From: Pseudohongiella sp. O18
GTDB lineage: Bacteria; Pseudomonadota; Gammaproteobacteria; Pseudomonadales; Pseudohongiellaceae
Direction: 5' to 3'
Assembly: GCF_021729085.1 (NCBI RefSeq)
Contig: NZ_JAJSAR010000002.1
Span: 1,245,445-1,309,444, forward strand
Length of the DNA: 64,000 bases
Part shown: piece by piece, positions 19,824 through 27,816 of the stretch
Layout: each line of letters begins with the position of its first letter
How positions within the stretch are numbered: the first letter of the stretch is position 1
The notes under the pieces: model-generated
Told to the model about the DNA's origin: nothing
Database searches by the model: none
Seen by the model: the letters and a program-made list of their open reading frames with translations, nothing else
Program-made: the position numbers and the translations under genes

Positions 19824-20225
19824 TCAATAAGCAGTTTTGCGAACTGGATCAATCTCTTCCCATGTTGTTTTGACATTTCGCATCAGGTCACTGACTTCGT
19901 CGATGATGGAAATATCGTTCTTGATGTTGGCTTCTAGCAGACGGCGCTGCATGTAGTCATAGAGACGGTCCATGTTTTCTGCGAACTCCGGTGCCTGGTT
20001 GCGATCCAGACTGCCCTGCAAGCCGCCGATGATATTGATTGCTTTGCCCAGCTGGCCTCCCTTCAGGGCGGCATCATGCCGTTCAATCGCGCCACGGGCC
20101 TTGCCAAGTCGTTCCAGTGCACCGTTCATCAACATCAGAATCAGCTGATGTGGGCTGGCCCCTTCTACGGAGCCAACATTGTTGACGCGCTGGTATTGGG
20201 CGATTGCGCTATTGGGTGAATACAT
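19824..20225 (-). CDS. fliS: FliS, flagellin export chaperone
   Basis: Cytoplasmic helical chaperone that keeps flagellin unpolymerised until export. The family sequence is clear from the N-terminus: NSAIAQYQRVNNVGSVEGAS, then HQLILMLMNGALERLGKARGAI. There are 133 residues, the usual size. It follows fliD after 28 bases and is probably co-transcribed with it. The gene order fliD-fliS-fleQ is that of polar-flagellated Pseudomonas; a fliT-like gene is not next to it but lies at 27.4 kb. Confidence 0.95.
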   Translation of the reverse strand: MYSPNSAIAQYQRVNNVGSVEGASPHQLILMLMNGALERLGKARGAIERHDAALKGGQLGKAINIIGGLQGSLDRNQAPEFAENMDRLYDYMQRRLLEANIKNDISIIDEVSDLMRNVKTTWEEIDPVRKTAY

Positions 20226-20253
20226 TATTCCATCCTCGTCGGGTCAGATCAGG

Positions 20254-23073
20254 TTATTTTTTGCGATTTGGGGTCACCAACGCTTCCAGCATTGGCAACT
20301 GCGACTCCAGAAAACTGGCGGTGCTGTTGAAATTCGAGATAATGATGTCGTTAGCCAGAAACGAGGATTGCAGGCGGCGCTCGGTAAGCGCCAGTCGCTC
20401 CGCAAGATCAACGCGTTTTTCGGCGATGCGCTCAAGCTCGGCATTCAACGAATCACTTCGACCTGTCAGCACCCCATCACTACCCAGCATGGAATCAATC
20501 AGTGCTGTCAGTCGACTAGCGACGCCTCTGAAGTAGTCAACCGTGCCGCGATCGCCGACATCACCATCGGTTATGCGGATACGCAGCCCGGAGGCAGGAT
20601 CGGCGTCTCCGCTGGCGGCAGCGCCGCTCTGGCCCGCTGCTCCGGCTCCGCTTGCAAATCCAAACACCGCCGCTGCGTTGCCCTCCAGCGTGGAAATGGT
20701 CACTGAAGAGTTCGTGCCCCGAGTTCCCGATGTCATTCTAAAGCCGCCCGTGTCGTTATCGTACGTCACTGACACTGACTTGCCCGCAGCTATCAGCGCG
20801 GGATCATTGTTGATCGCTGTCTGCAGCGTGTTGGCAACCGACGTGCTGCTGGTATTGGCGAGTACCCCCAGCGTGATCTCACCGGACAGCACACCATCCA
20901 CTCGCAACCGGAACTTGTCGGCAGACGTGCTGGTAGAGAGGTCTCCATGCGCGGTATTGAGATAATAGCCGGCTGTCTCAGGCGTTTTGCTGGTTGAGGC
21001 AACCAGCACCTGTCCAGAACCCCGCGCTTCGACACCGTTGATCAAACCCGCGACATCTGTGCCACGGATAGAGGTAACCGGTTCCCCGCGGCCTTCGAAT
21101 AAACCCAGACGTGTCGCGCTGGCAAGATTGATATCACTAAAGCTGATTTCATCACCAGCGCTTGCCGTCGAGAACACCAGTCGAGCAGTGTCGTCATCAC
21201 TGTTGTATACATAGTTGACATTGACCGTAATGCCATCTCCGGCCAGCGCGGCATCAATCTGGGATTTTAGCGCGGCAGTCAATTCATCCGGGGTGTTGTA
21301 GGTGACTGGCGTACCAGCGTCACCAGGCAAGGTCAGCACACCGGTAGTGGCTCCATTGATCGTGACACTGTATTGGGTCTCGCTGTCCACCAACAGTGGC
21401 GTATTGAACATAGAGCTGCTCTGTCCATCGCTGGTGGTCAGCGAGCTCAACTCCAGCCCCTGGTAGGGACCCTGCCCCTCTTTGACAAGGCCCAGCGTTG
21501 CAGCTGTAGCCGAGTCAACCTCAATAATGCGGATGACCGACTCACTGCCAAAACGGTTGGAGGTCATTTCAAAGCGAGATTCATCGCTATTGTAAGTGAC
21601 GGTGACCGAATTCGCAGAGTCAATCAGGTCGCTGCTGCTGTTTATCTGGCGTTGCAGTTCCTCAGCCAGAAGTTCTGCCGTGGCGTAAGTGCCCTCGGCC
21701 AGATCGATGCTGACTTCACGGTTGTTTACAAAAATATTGAAGCTGTTATTGGCATCAGTAATGTCGATATTGCCTGCCGCCAGAGCTGATACGCCTATGC
21801 CCTGATAGCGTCCGGCCTCTGCCATGCGCGTAATTTCCAGGCTGTAACTTCCCGGCTGGGTTGCACTGCTGGCCGAGACGTAGGAGACGTTTTCGTCGCT
21901 GGGGATGCCCGTTGTGGCAAACAGAGCGGTGATTGCCTTGGGGTCTGCCTGGAACGCGTCCTGGAAGGTGGAGCGGTCAAACTCCATCATGTACTCGTTG
22001 AACTGATTCGTGGTCACACCGACTTCGGCCAGAGAGCCATAGGTGGAACCCAGCGTAAACGAACGCAGTGTAGAGTTGACCTGGCTCATGATGGTGCGGA
22101 TTCCACGATCACCCGTCAATACGCTGCCCTGGCCATTTTCACCGGCATCCGGATTAAAAGCGGTCAGCACATCCGTCATGGTTTTTAGTGCATTGTAGCT
22201 GTCGACAACGCCCTGCACCTTGTCCATCAACTCTGTCGGGTCTTTGCTGATCGACAGGGTGGCCGGGCCAGTAGAGACGCCCTTCAGGTTTAACGTTACA
22301 CCAGGAATGACACCACCCACGAGGTTGCTGTTGCGGGTGATCGCCAGACCGTTTACCGTAAACTCGGCGTCCTGGGCCAGCTGTGTCTGCTGCATATCCT
22401 GGCTGCCCAGGTTGTAATTGAAGGCATCCAGAGAAGCGGAACCCGAGGCGGTGATTTCAAGGCTGTTGTTGGCGCCGCCGTCGCTCGATGTAAACAGCAA
22501 ACGAAAACCTGTGCCATCATCAACTATGGTCGCCTGAACACCGATTTTGGCTTTGTTTACCGCGTCACGGATGCCTGCCAGTGTATTGTTGCTGCTGTCG
22601 ATGGTGATCGAGCGGGACTGCTTGGCCGGATTGACTGTGAAGCTCTGGTAGGCGCTTGCCCCATCGAACTCTGTTGTGCCAAAACGGAATGTCAGGCTAC
22701 CTACCCCGATAGCCTCCGTGGTGGATGCGTAACTCTGGGTTGCCAGTGTGTGCTGCTGGGCGAGCTTCTGTACATTGATGTTGTAGTTACCATCCGCCGC
22801 GACACTGCTGGCGGTTGCAGTGAGCACCGATTCGTTGCTGCTGACGGCCTGGCTGGCGTTGAAGGCAGACACGCTGTTGAGCTGTTTGATAGAGGTATTG
22901 AAGGTGGCCAGCATGCTGCTGACCTCGCCAAATGCCGACAGCCTGGCTTCGGCAATGTCCTGGTCGCGATCCAGTCGTGCAGTGGCAGGCGCGCGCTCTG
23001 CCTCGACCAGCTGATCCAGCAGATCGCTGGTGAGTAGTCCAGAACCGATACCCAGAGACTGAATTGTTGCCAT
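20254..23073 (-). CDS. fliD: FliD, flagellar filament cap, enlarged by three internal repeats
   Basis: Capping protein that sits on the filament tip and helps flagellin fold into place. The N-terminal D0/D1 part (TIQSLGIGSGLLTSDLLDQLV) and the C-terminal coiled coil (ERIAEKRVDLAERLALTERR, FLESQLPMLEALV) are typical. At 939 residues it is about twice the E. coli protein (468). The excess comes from three related units of about 90 residues near 443-530, 567-660 and 720-808. Each has a beta start such as FRLRVDG, then LxxxLQxxIN, VxVTYxxDxxxFxMTS and a G-SxVxI segment before LGL or FGF. I recognise no enzyme motif in them. No strong ribosome site precedes ATG 23073. Confidence 0.93.
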   Translation of the reverse strand: MATIQSLGIGSGLLTSDLLDQLVEAERAPATARLDRDQDIAEARLSAFGEVSSMLATFNTSIKQLNSVSAFNASQAVSSNESVLTATASSVAADGNYNINVQKLAQQHTLATQSYASTTEAIGVGSLTFRFGTTEFDGASAYQSFTVNPAKQSRSITIDSSNNTLAGIRDAVNKAKIGVQATIVDDGTGFRLLFTSSDGGANNSLEITASGSASLDAFNYNLGSQDMQQTQLAQDAEFTVNGLAITRNSNLVGGVIPGVTLNLKGVSTGPATLSISKDPTELMDKVQGVVDSYNALKTMTDVLTAFNPDAGENGQGSVLTGDRGIRTIMSQVNSTLRSFTLGSTYGSLAEVGVTTNQFNEYMMEFDRSTFQDAFQADPKAITALFATTGIPSDENVSYVSASSATQPGSYSLEITRMAEAGRYQGIGVSALAAGNIDITDANNSFNIFVNNREVSIDLAEGTYATAELLAEELQRQINSSSDLIDSANSVTVTYNSDESRFEMTSNRFGSESVIRIIEVDSATAATLGLVKEGQGPYQGLELSSLTTSDGQSSSMFNTPLLVDSETQYSVTINGATTGVLTLPGDAGTPVTYNTPDELTAALKSQIDAALAGDGITVNVNYVYNSDDDTARLVFSTASAGDEISFSDINLASATRLGLFEGRGEPVTSIRGTDVAGLINGVEARGSGQVLVASTSKTPETAGYYLNTAHGDLSTSTSADKFRLRVDGVLSGEITLGVLANTSSTSVANTLQTAINNDPALIAAGKSVSVTYDNDTGGFRMTSGTRGTNSSVTISTLEGNAAAVFGFASGAGAAGQSGAAASGDADPASGLRIRITDGDVGDRGTVDYFRGVASRLTALIDSMLGSDGVLTGRSDSLNAELERIAEKRVDLAERLALTERRLQSSFLANDIIISNFNSTASFLESQLPMLEALVTPNRKK

Positions 23074-23125
23074 ATGTACAAAGCCGTTTTAATTGCGGTG
23101 CGTTTGTTGATCCTGAGTCGTGCAA

Positions 23126-23141
23126 AGCAAATTTCACGCCA
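23126..23141 (-). promoter_or_regulatory. Candidate sigma-54 promoter for fliD-fliS
   Basis: Minus strand TGGCGTG-N4-TTGCT keeps GG and GC at the required ten-base spacing, 54 bases before the fliD start. It departs from TGGCACG at two bases. The other 258 bases of this divergent gap show no further clear site. Confidence 0.6.
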
Positions 23142-23331
23142 GCTGCCTCAGGCCCGCCAACACAGGCGAATTACTTCTTATGTCGACCTGCTGCGGAGAA
23201 TCTTGACCTTGGTAGCGGCAAAACCTTGCCGCCAACTGACAGGTCAATGTGCTGGTCAGGCAGGACAGTCAGGGATTGTGACTGAATCCACATAGGGCTA
23301 GAATCTCAGCCTCGACCTAGGAGAAGAAGCT

Positions 23332-24354
23332 ATGTTCAATAGACCCTACACCCTCGCCTGCACTGCGGTATTGTGTGCTGCACTGCTGCCCTTCGGCGCC
23401 CTGGCGCAGGAAGATGATTATGTGGTACCGCGCACCTGGGATGGCGCACCTGATTTGCAGGGTGTCTGGCGAAACGCCACTGTCACACCGCTGACCCGTC
23501 CCCGCGAGCTGGGCGAACGACGTGCCTACACCCGCGAGGAAGCCTTCCAGCTGGAGCGCGCTGCGCAGCAGGAAGTTGAAGAAGATAACGAACCCCTGGA
23601 TCCCAATCGCCCGCCGCCTCCGGCTGAGGACCTGCCACCTGTCGGTAACTACGACCTGTTCTGGACGGATCGGGGCATGTTCATGCCGACCATCGACGGC
23701 GAATACCGCACCTCCATCATCATTGATCCACCCGATGGTCAATTGCCCGGATACACTGAAGAATTCATGGCGCAGCGCGCCCGCGAACGGGCTACCGGGC
23801 CGGATCCCTTTGATGGTCCCGAAGGACGCGGTGTCGGCGAGCGCTGCCTGCTGGCATTTGGCTCCAACTCCGGGCCACCCATGCTGCCGGTGATGTACAA
23901 CAGCCACTACCAGATCGTTCAGTCTCCAGGTTATGTAGTGATCGTTGTAGAAATGGTCCACGATGCGCGTATCATCCCCATCCAGGATGACCATGATCCG
24001 CATGCTGAAGTAATGGACAAGTGGATGGGCGACTCCATCGGTCGCTGGGAGGGTGACACGCTGGTAGTAGAGACCCAGCATTTTAACCCTTGGCAGAGCT
24101 TCCGTGGTGCCTCAGAGAATCTGAAGGTGACGGAACGCTTCCGACGGGTTGCCGATGGCAAGATCATCTACTCTTTCACTGTGGATGATCCGACCGTGTT
24201 CGAGTCCAGCTTCACCGGTGAACTGGCGCTGACTGCGTATGATGACCCGCTGTACGAGTACGCCTGCCACGAAGGCAATTATGCCCTGGCCGGTACACTG
24301 GCAGGCGCGCGCCTGGCAGAACAGGAAGAACGCGAGGCTGCGCAGGAGGACTGA
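23332..24354 (+). CDS. Secreted protein of unknown function inside the flagellin locus
   Basis: I do not recognise a named family, though a similar pattern (DLQGVW near the start, RWEGDTLVVET, a C-terminal YEYACHEGNYAL) occurs in secreted hypothetical proteins of marine gammaproteobacteria and acidobacteria. A Sec signal peptide (LACTAVLCAALLPFGALAQ) precedes the mature protein EDDYVVPRTWDG. Residues 55-105 are acidic and Pro-rich. The C-terminal half is beta-rich (YQIVQSPGYVVIVVEM, IYSFTVDDPTVFESSF). Two Cys remain in the mature part (GERCLLAF, YACHEG). GGAG lies eight bases before the ATG. It is on the opposite strand to flaG and fliD, so it interrupts the order without sharing their transcripts. 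Confidence 0.75.
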   Translation: MFNRPYTLACTAVLCAALLPFGALAQEDDYVVPRTWDGAPDLQGVWRNATVTPLTRPRELGERRAYTREEAFQLERAAQQEVEEDNEPLDPNRPPPPAEDLPPVGNYDLFWTDRGMFMPTIDGEYRTSIIIDPPDGQLPGYTEEFMAQRARERATGPDPFDGPEGRGVGERCLLAFGSNSGPPMLPVMYNSHYQIVQSPGYVVIVVEMVHDARIIPIQDDHDPHAEVMDKWMGDSIGRWEGDTLVVETQHFNPWQSFRGASENLKVTERFRRVADGKIIYSFTVDDPTVFESSFTGELALTAYDDPLYEYACHEGNYALAGTLAGARLAEQEEREAAQED

Positions 24355-24412
24355 GGTCCCCTGCCGCCGCCCCGGCGCACTAATCAGTATCCCGACCGGG
24401 ATCAAATGAAAA

Positions 24413-24910
24413 TCAAACCTGGGTTTTAAACAGCGAGATGGACTCTTCGGAGTCCAGCTTGCGCGCCAGCTCCAGGGCTTCCTGCGAATCAAACTGACGC
24501 AGCACCTGGCGTGACTCACGATCAACCACAGTCACCGAGGGCTCCAGACTTTCTGCATCGATATCAAATATCAAATCGCGCTTTACCGTCTGCACGTACT
24601 CATTAAGGCGCGTGACAGCGCGTTCCAATGCCTCATCGTCGGCAAGTGGTTCATCAGCTGTAGATGGGTCTGTCGACCTTGCTGGACGGCTCTGGGAGCG
24701 ATTTTCGCTGTCTCTTGAAGTATTGTGTTGCTGGCCGGACGGATTCTCCTGTTGACGTTTGTGCTGACCAGAAGATTCTTCGTCGTATTTGTCCTGCAAC
24801 GGGTTGTGGGAAGGGTTGGCATCAAGGTCGTTGTCCACCGTTTCCACGGACTTGACCTTATCCCTGGCCACCAAAGCGGGCTGGAATCGGGTAATACTGA
24901 TCTCACTCAC
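24413..24910 (-). CDS. flaG: FlaG family flagellar protein
   Basis: Small protein linked to filament-length control in polar flagella. The C-terminal FlaG domain (about 90-165) reads LNEYVQTVKRDLIFDIDAES and VTVVDRESRQVLRQF. The first 85 residues are hydrophilic and disordered, rich in Gln, Ser, Asn and Asp (GQHKRQQENPSGQQHN). The start is GTG 24910 with GGGAG seven bases upstream. At 165 residues it is longer than many FlaG proteins because of this tail. It lies after the strong flagellin terminator, so it depends on read-through or its own promoter. Confidence 0.88.
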   Translation of the reverse strand: MSEISITRFQPALVARDKVKSVETVDNDLDANPSHNPLQDKYDEESSGQHKRQQENPSGQQHNTSRDSENRSQSRPARSTDPSTADEPLADDEALERAVTRLNEYVQTVKRDLIFDIDAESLEPSVTVVDRESRQVLRQFDSQEALELARKLDSEESISLFKTQV

Positions 24911-24957
24911 AGCACATCTCCCAAACTCGCTCCACGTCCTTTACGTTACCCGGGCAC

Positions 24958-25010
24958 AAAAAAGTCCGCCCGGCTTCTACCGTATTATCGGTAGTCACCG
25001 GGCGGACTTT
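24958..25010 (-). terminator. Strong terminator after flagellin gene
   Basis: On the minus strand a 10-bp stem GTCCGCCCGG/CCGGGCGGAC (24964-24973 with 24998-25007), with an inner CTACCG/CGGTAG stem, is followed by TTTTTT. It begins 26 bases after the fliC stop and would end most fliC transcripts before flaG. Confidence 0.9.
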
Positions 25011-25035
25011 AGGGTCTCAGCTTACTTTTTGAGAA

Positions 25036-27138
25036 TTAACCCAGAAGCTGCAGAACCTGCTGGCTGGAAGCGTTAGCCTGGGCCAGCATGGATACACCAG
25101 CCTGCTGCAGAGCCTGGTTACGGGCCAGGTTAGCTGCTTCAGCCGCGAAGTCCGCGTCCTGGATACGAGAGTTGGCAGCTGAGAACTTCTCGGAAGTTGC
25201 TGACAGGTTCTCGATAGTGGCTGCGAAGCGGTTCTGTACCGCACCCAGCTCGGAACGTGCCTGGGTGATTGAACCCAGCGCGTTGTCAATGGCCGCCAGC
25301 GCGTCAGTTGAACCCTGCTGTGTAGACAGGTCAACTTCATTGAGGAACTGACCCGCTTCGGCACCACCGAAGGAACCAGCTTCAAAGCCGAGAGATTCCA
25401 GTGCCGCATTACCGTTGGTACCGCCAGCGACAGTGAACTCACCAGCTGATTTCAAAGTTACGGTACTGTAAGTTGTATAACCATCGGTTGTAGCCGCGGT
25501 CAGGTCGCTTACGCCCTCTGCGTTGGCAGTGTCGATACCGAATACGTCGATACCTACGCCAGTGTCGTTATCGTAAGCCATGACGATGTTGCGACCATCA
25601 GCAGCTGTCAGAGTCAGACCAGAACCGTTATCTTCTGCCACGACCCCGGTAGATCCAGCAACCGCATTGATTGCACTGATGGCATTGGCGCGGTTGGCTT
25701 CGGCAGTACCGCCGTCTGTCAGCGTAATCGCCACGCCATTCAGCTCCATGGAGGCATTGCCTGCGCTGTAAGATGCGCTGGTGCCTTTGATGACGTTTGC
25801 GTTGGCTTCAGCAGTGACACCAGTCTCGGCAGAAGACCTGTTGATCGCAGCAGCAATTGCAATAGCCGACCCTTCTTTCGCGCTGGAGCTAGCAGCAGCA
25901 ACCGAAGACGTGTCATCGGTGGCAACAGCAGCGCCGATACCGACACCGTTGATGACCAGGTCACCAGCTTCCAGTGTGGTGGCAGCACTGGTAGCACCTG
26001 TCTGAAGACGTGTCTCTGTGCTTGTTGCAGCCACAGATGCATCGTAAGTGCCTGTCTTCAGGCCTGCATTTGCTGCTGCGTTGTTTCCACCGATGGTGAT
26101 TTCATCCACGCCAGCATTTGCTACCAGAGTGTATCCACCTTCGTAGGTAGCAGCCGACGCCAGGCCGGTAGCTGCTGCAGTCACGGTAGTGAGCGTCAAT
26201 GCAATGTTACGACCATCGTCGGCGACCAGTTGAACACCTTCGGCATCTTCGCCAGTATCAACAGCGCGCACACCAGTCAGACCGGACTGAGCGTTGATGG
26301 CTTCAACGACGGAAGCACGCGTCGCAGTTGTGTCTGTTGTTGTGGTAATGCTGATGGAGGTGCCGTTAATTGAGATACTGCCGGACGCGTTAGCGCCAGT
26401 CATGGAAGTACCAGCGACCAGGTTTTCATCGACCACCGCAGTAACACCAGACTGTGCAGACACTGCGTTAATTGCAGCAGCTTTAGAGATGGCACTGGCA
26501 GAGTTGCCGGACGTTGACAGAGAGTCGTCAGACGCTTTGCTGGCCCCAACAGCCACACCATTGATAGTAAGGTCACCAACAGCTAATGCATTGTCAGTTG
26601 CTGTCGCGGTCACACCATTCTTGTCCGATACACCCAAGGTGTCTGTAGTCAGCTTGCCGATGGAAACATTGATTGTTTCACCAGCATTGGCACCAACCTG
26701 GAAGTTGGAGTTGTAAGAGCCGTCCAGCAGCTTTACACCGTTGAAGTTTGCAGTGTCAGCAACACGGCCTACTTCAGCGATCAGTGCCTGGGCTTCTTCG
26801 TTCAGCAGCTGACGGTCAGCGTCAGAGTAGGAACCGTTAGCGGACTGTACTGCCAGTTCACGCAGACGCTGCAGTGAGTCGGTCATGGAGCCCATGCTGG
26901 CTTCTGCAGTTTCCGCCAGAGAGATACCGTCGTTTGCGTTACGTACTGCAACGTTCAGACCGTTGATCTGTGAGGTGAAACGCGTAGAGATCGCCAGACC
27001 GGCGGCGTCGTCTTTTGCGCTGTTGATACGCAGACCTGAAGAAAGACGCTCGAGAGCCTGGTTGGTACCAGCCTGTGAGCTATTCAGGTTTCGCTGCGCG
27101 TTAAGTGAAGCAATGTTGGTATTGATGACTTGAGCCAT
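25036..27138 (-). CDS. fliC: Flagellin FliC with duplicated central domain
   Basis: Filament subunit. The N-terminal D0/D1 (AQVINTNIASLNAQRNLN through GRVADTANFNGVKLLDG, residues 1-140) and C-terminal D1/D0 (GSITQARSELGAVQNRF, ending QASSQ-type ASSQQVLQLLG, 610-700) are typical. The 700 residues exceed the roughly 490-500 of E. coli K-12 or P. aeruginosa. The surplus is a duplication: units at about 186-353 and 390-575 share GDLxINGVxxGA, a run of KAAAINAV or AIAAAIN, GVTA, S(I/M)xxNGxxI, INAxxGxTGV and ADGRNI. GGAG lies nine bases before ATG 27138. The composition is very Ala/Thr-rich and Cys-free. Confidence 0.96.
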   Translation of the reverse strand: MAQVINTNIASLNAQRNLNSSQAGTNQALERLSSGLRINSAKDDAAGLAISTRFTSQINGLNVAVRNANDGISLAETAEASMGSMTDSLQRLRELAVQSANGSYSDADRQLLNEEAQALIAEVGRVADTANFNGVKLLDGSYNSNFQVGANAGETINVSIGKLTTDTLGVSDKNGVTATATDNALAVGDLTINGVAVGASKASDDSLSTSGNSASAISKAAAINAVSAQSGVTAVVDENLVAGTSMTGANASGSISINGTSISITTTTDTTATRASVVEAINAQSGLTGVRAVDTGEDAEGVQLVADDGRNIALTLTTVTAAATGLASAATYEGGYTLVANAGVDEITIGGNNAAANAGLKTGTYDASVAATSTETRLQTGATSAATTLEAGDLVINGVGIGAAVATDDTSSVAAASSSAKEGSAIAIAAAINRSSAETGVTAEANANVIKGTSASYSAGNASMELNGVAITLTDGGTAEANRANAISAINAVAGSTGVVAEDNGSGLTLTAADGRNIVMAYDNDTGVGIDVFGIDTANAEGVSDLTAATTDGYTTYSTVTLKSAGEFTVAGGTNGNAALESLGFEAGSFGGAEAGQFLNEVDLSTQQGSTDALAAIDNALGSITQARSELGAVQNRFAATIENLSATSEKFSAANSRIQDADFAAEAANLARNQALQQAGVSMLAQANASSQQVLQLLG

Positions 27139-27221
27139 GCTTGTTTACTCCTGAGTTTACACATTAAAACCGGACCGCATATCACCGCGTTCAAACCGCT
27201 CACTGCTATGCGTTACCCGGT

Positions 27222-27248
27222 TTAACGACACGGAAAAACAAAGCTTTA
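27222..27248 (-). promoter_or_regulatory. Sigma-28 promoter of fliC
   Basis: Minus strand TAAAGCTT-N11-GTCGTTAA matches the FliA consensus TAAAGTTT-N11-GCCGATAA at 7/8 and 6/8 positions with exact spacing. It gives a leader of about 75 bases before fliC. Confidence 0.85.
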
Positions 27249-27392
27249 GGCACTATTCAACAAATTTTTCGGGTTCGACAGAAATTTTTTTTCTTTAGAA
27301 TTTTTTTCTGTTATTGTGAATGGTGTTAACAAAACCTTGTGCCCACCTCTACGCCAGAGCCCAATAATCGCAGTCAGCGCCCACTACTCAAC

Positions 27393-27740
27393 ATGACCAG
27401 CCAGCACGAAATAGACCTTAAGAAACAAAAGCTTGCATGGCACGACATACTCGACATATCGAGCCGACTGCTGTCTCTCGCGGAGCAGAATAACTGGCAA
27501 CAACTTGATACATTACACACGTTGCGCGACAAAAAACTGGAGCGATTTTTTAGCCAGACGATTGCCGTCGAACTGGTAGAAATTATCCAGCAAGACATCA
27601 AAAAAATTCAGGAACAGGATCGCCACATCGTGCAATTGCTGGAATCGAAGCGAGATGCACTGGGTGACGAAGCGCGTAATCTGAACCAGATGAAACGGCG
27701 CCTTAACGAGTATCTATCGGCGGATAACAGAAAACTTTAG
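27393..27740 (+). CDS. fliT: FliT-like flagellar chaperone
   Basis: Short, charged, fully helical protein that resembles FliT: KQKLAWHDILDISSRLLSLAEQNNWQQLDTLHTLRDKKLERFF fits the family pattern of L-x-LAxxxxWxxLxxLxxxR when read in parts. FliT binds the cap protein FliD and, in enterics, curbs FlhDC; a curb on FleQ is not established. ATG 27393 gives 115 residues; a GTG at 27339 would add 18 residues with Pro/Ser/Asn. Neither has a clear ribosome site. It points away from fliC and converges on flgL, unlike the usual fliD-fliS-fliT order. Identity rests on pattern and context only. Confidence 0.6.
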   Translation: MTSQHEIDLKKQKLAWHDILDISSRLLSLAEQNNWQQLDTLHTLRDKKLERFFSQTIAVELVEIIQQDIKKIQEQDRHIVQLLESKRDALGDEARNLNQMKRRLNEYLSADNRKL

Positions 27741-27742
27741 CA

Positions 27743-27772
27743 CCCGGCTGATTCAGGAGTTGAACAGCCGGG
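27743..27772. terminator. Hairpin between convergent fliT-like gene and flgL
   Basis: Perfect 8-bp stem CCCGGCTG/CAGCCGGG with a 14-base loop, two bases after the fliT-like stop. Neither strand has a T-tract, so termination is only suggested by the convergent position. Confidence 0.4.
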
Positions 27773-27816
27773 CGTCTGGGATAATATTAGGAGTCGTGAA
27801 GGCGAATCTCGCGGCC

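Noticed and set aside
27280-27310. T-rich tracts upstream of fliC as a terminator
   Set aside because: No stem precedes the tracts on either strand; they look like an AT-rich upstream element.
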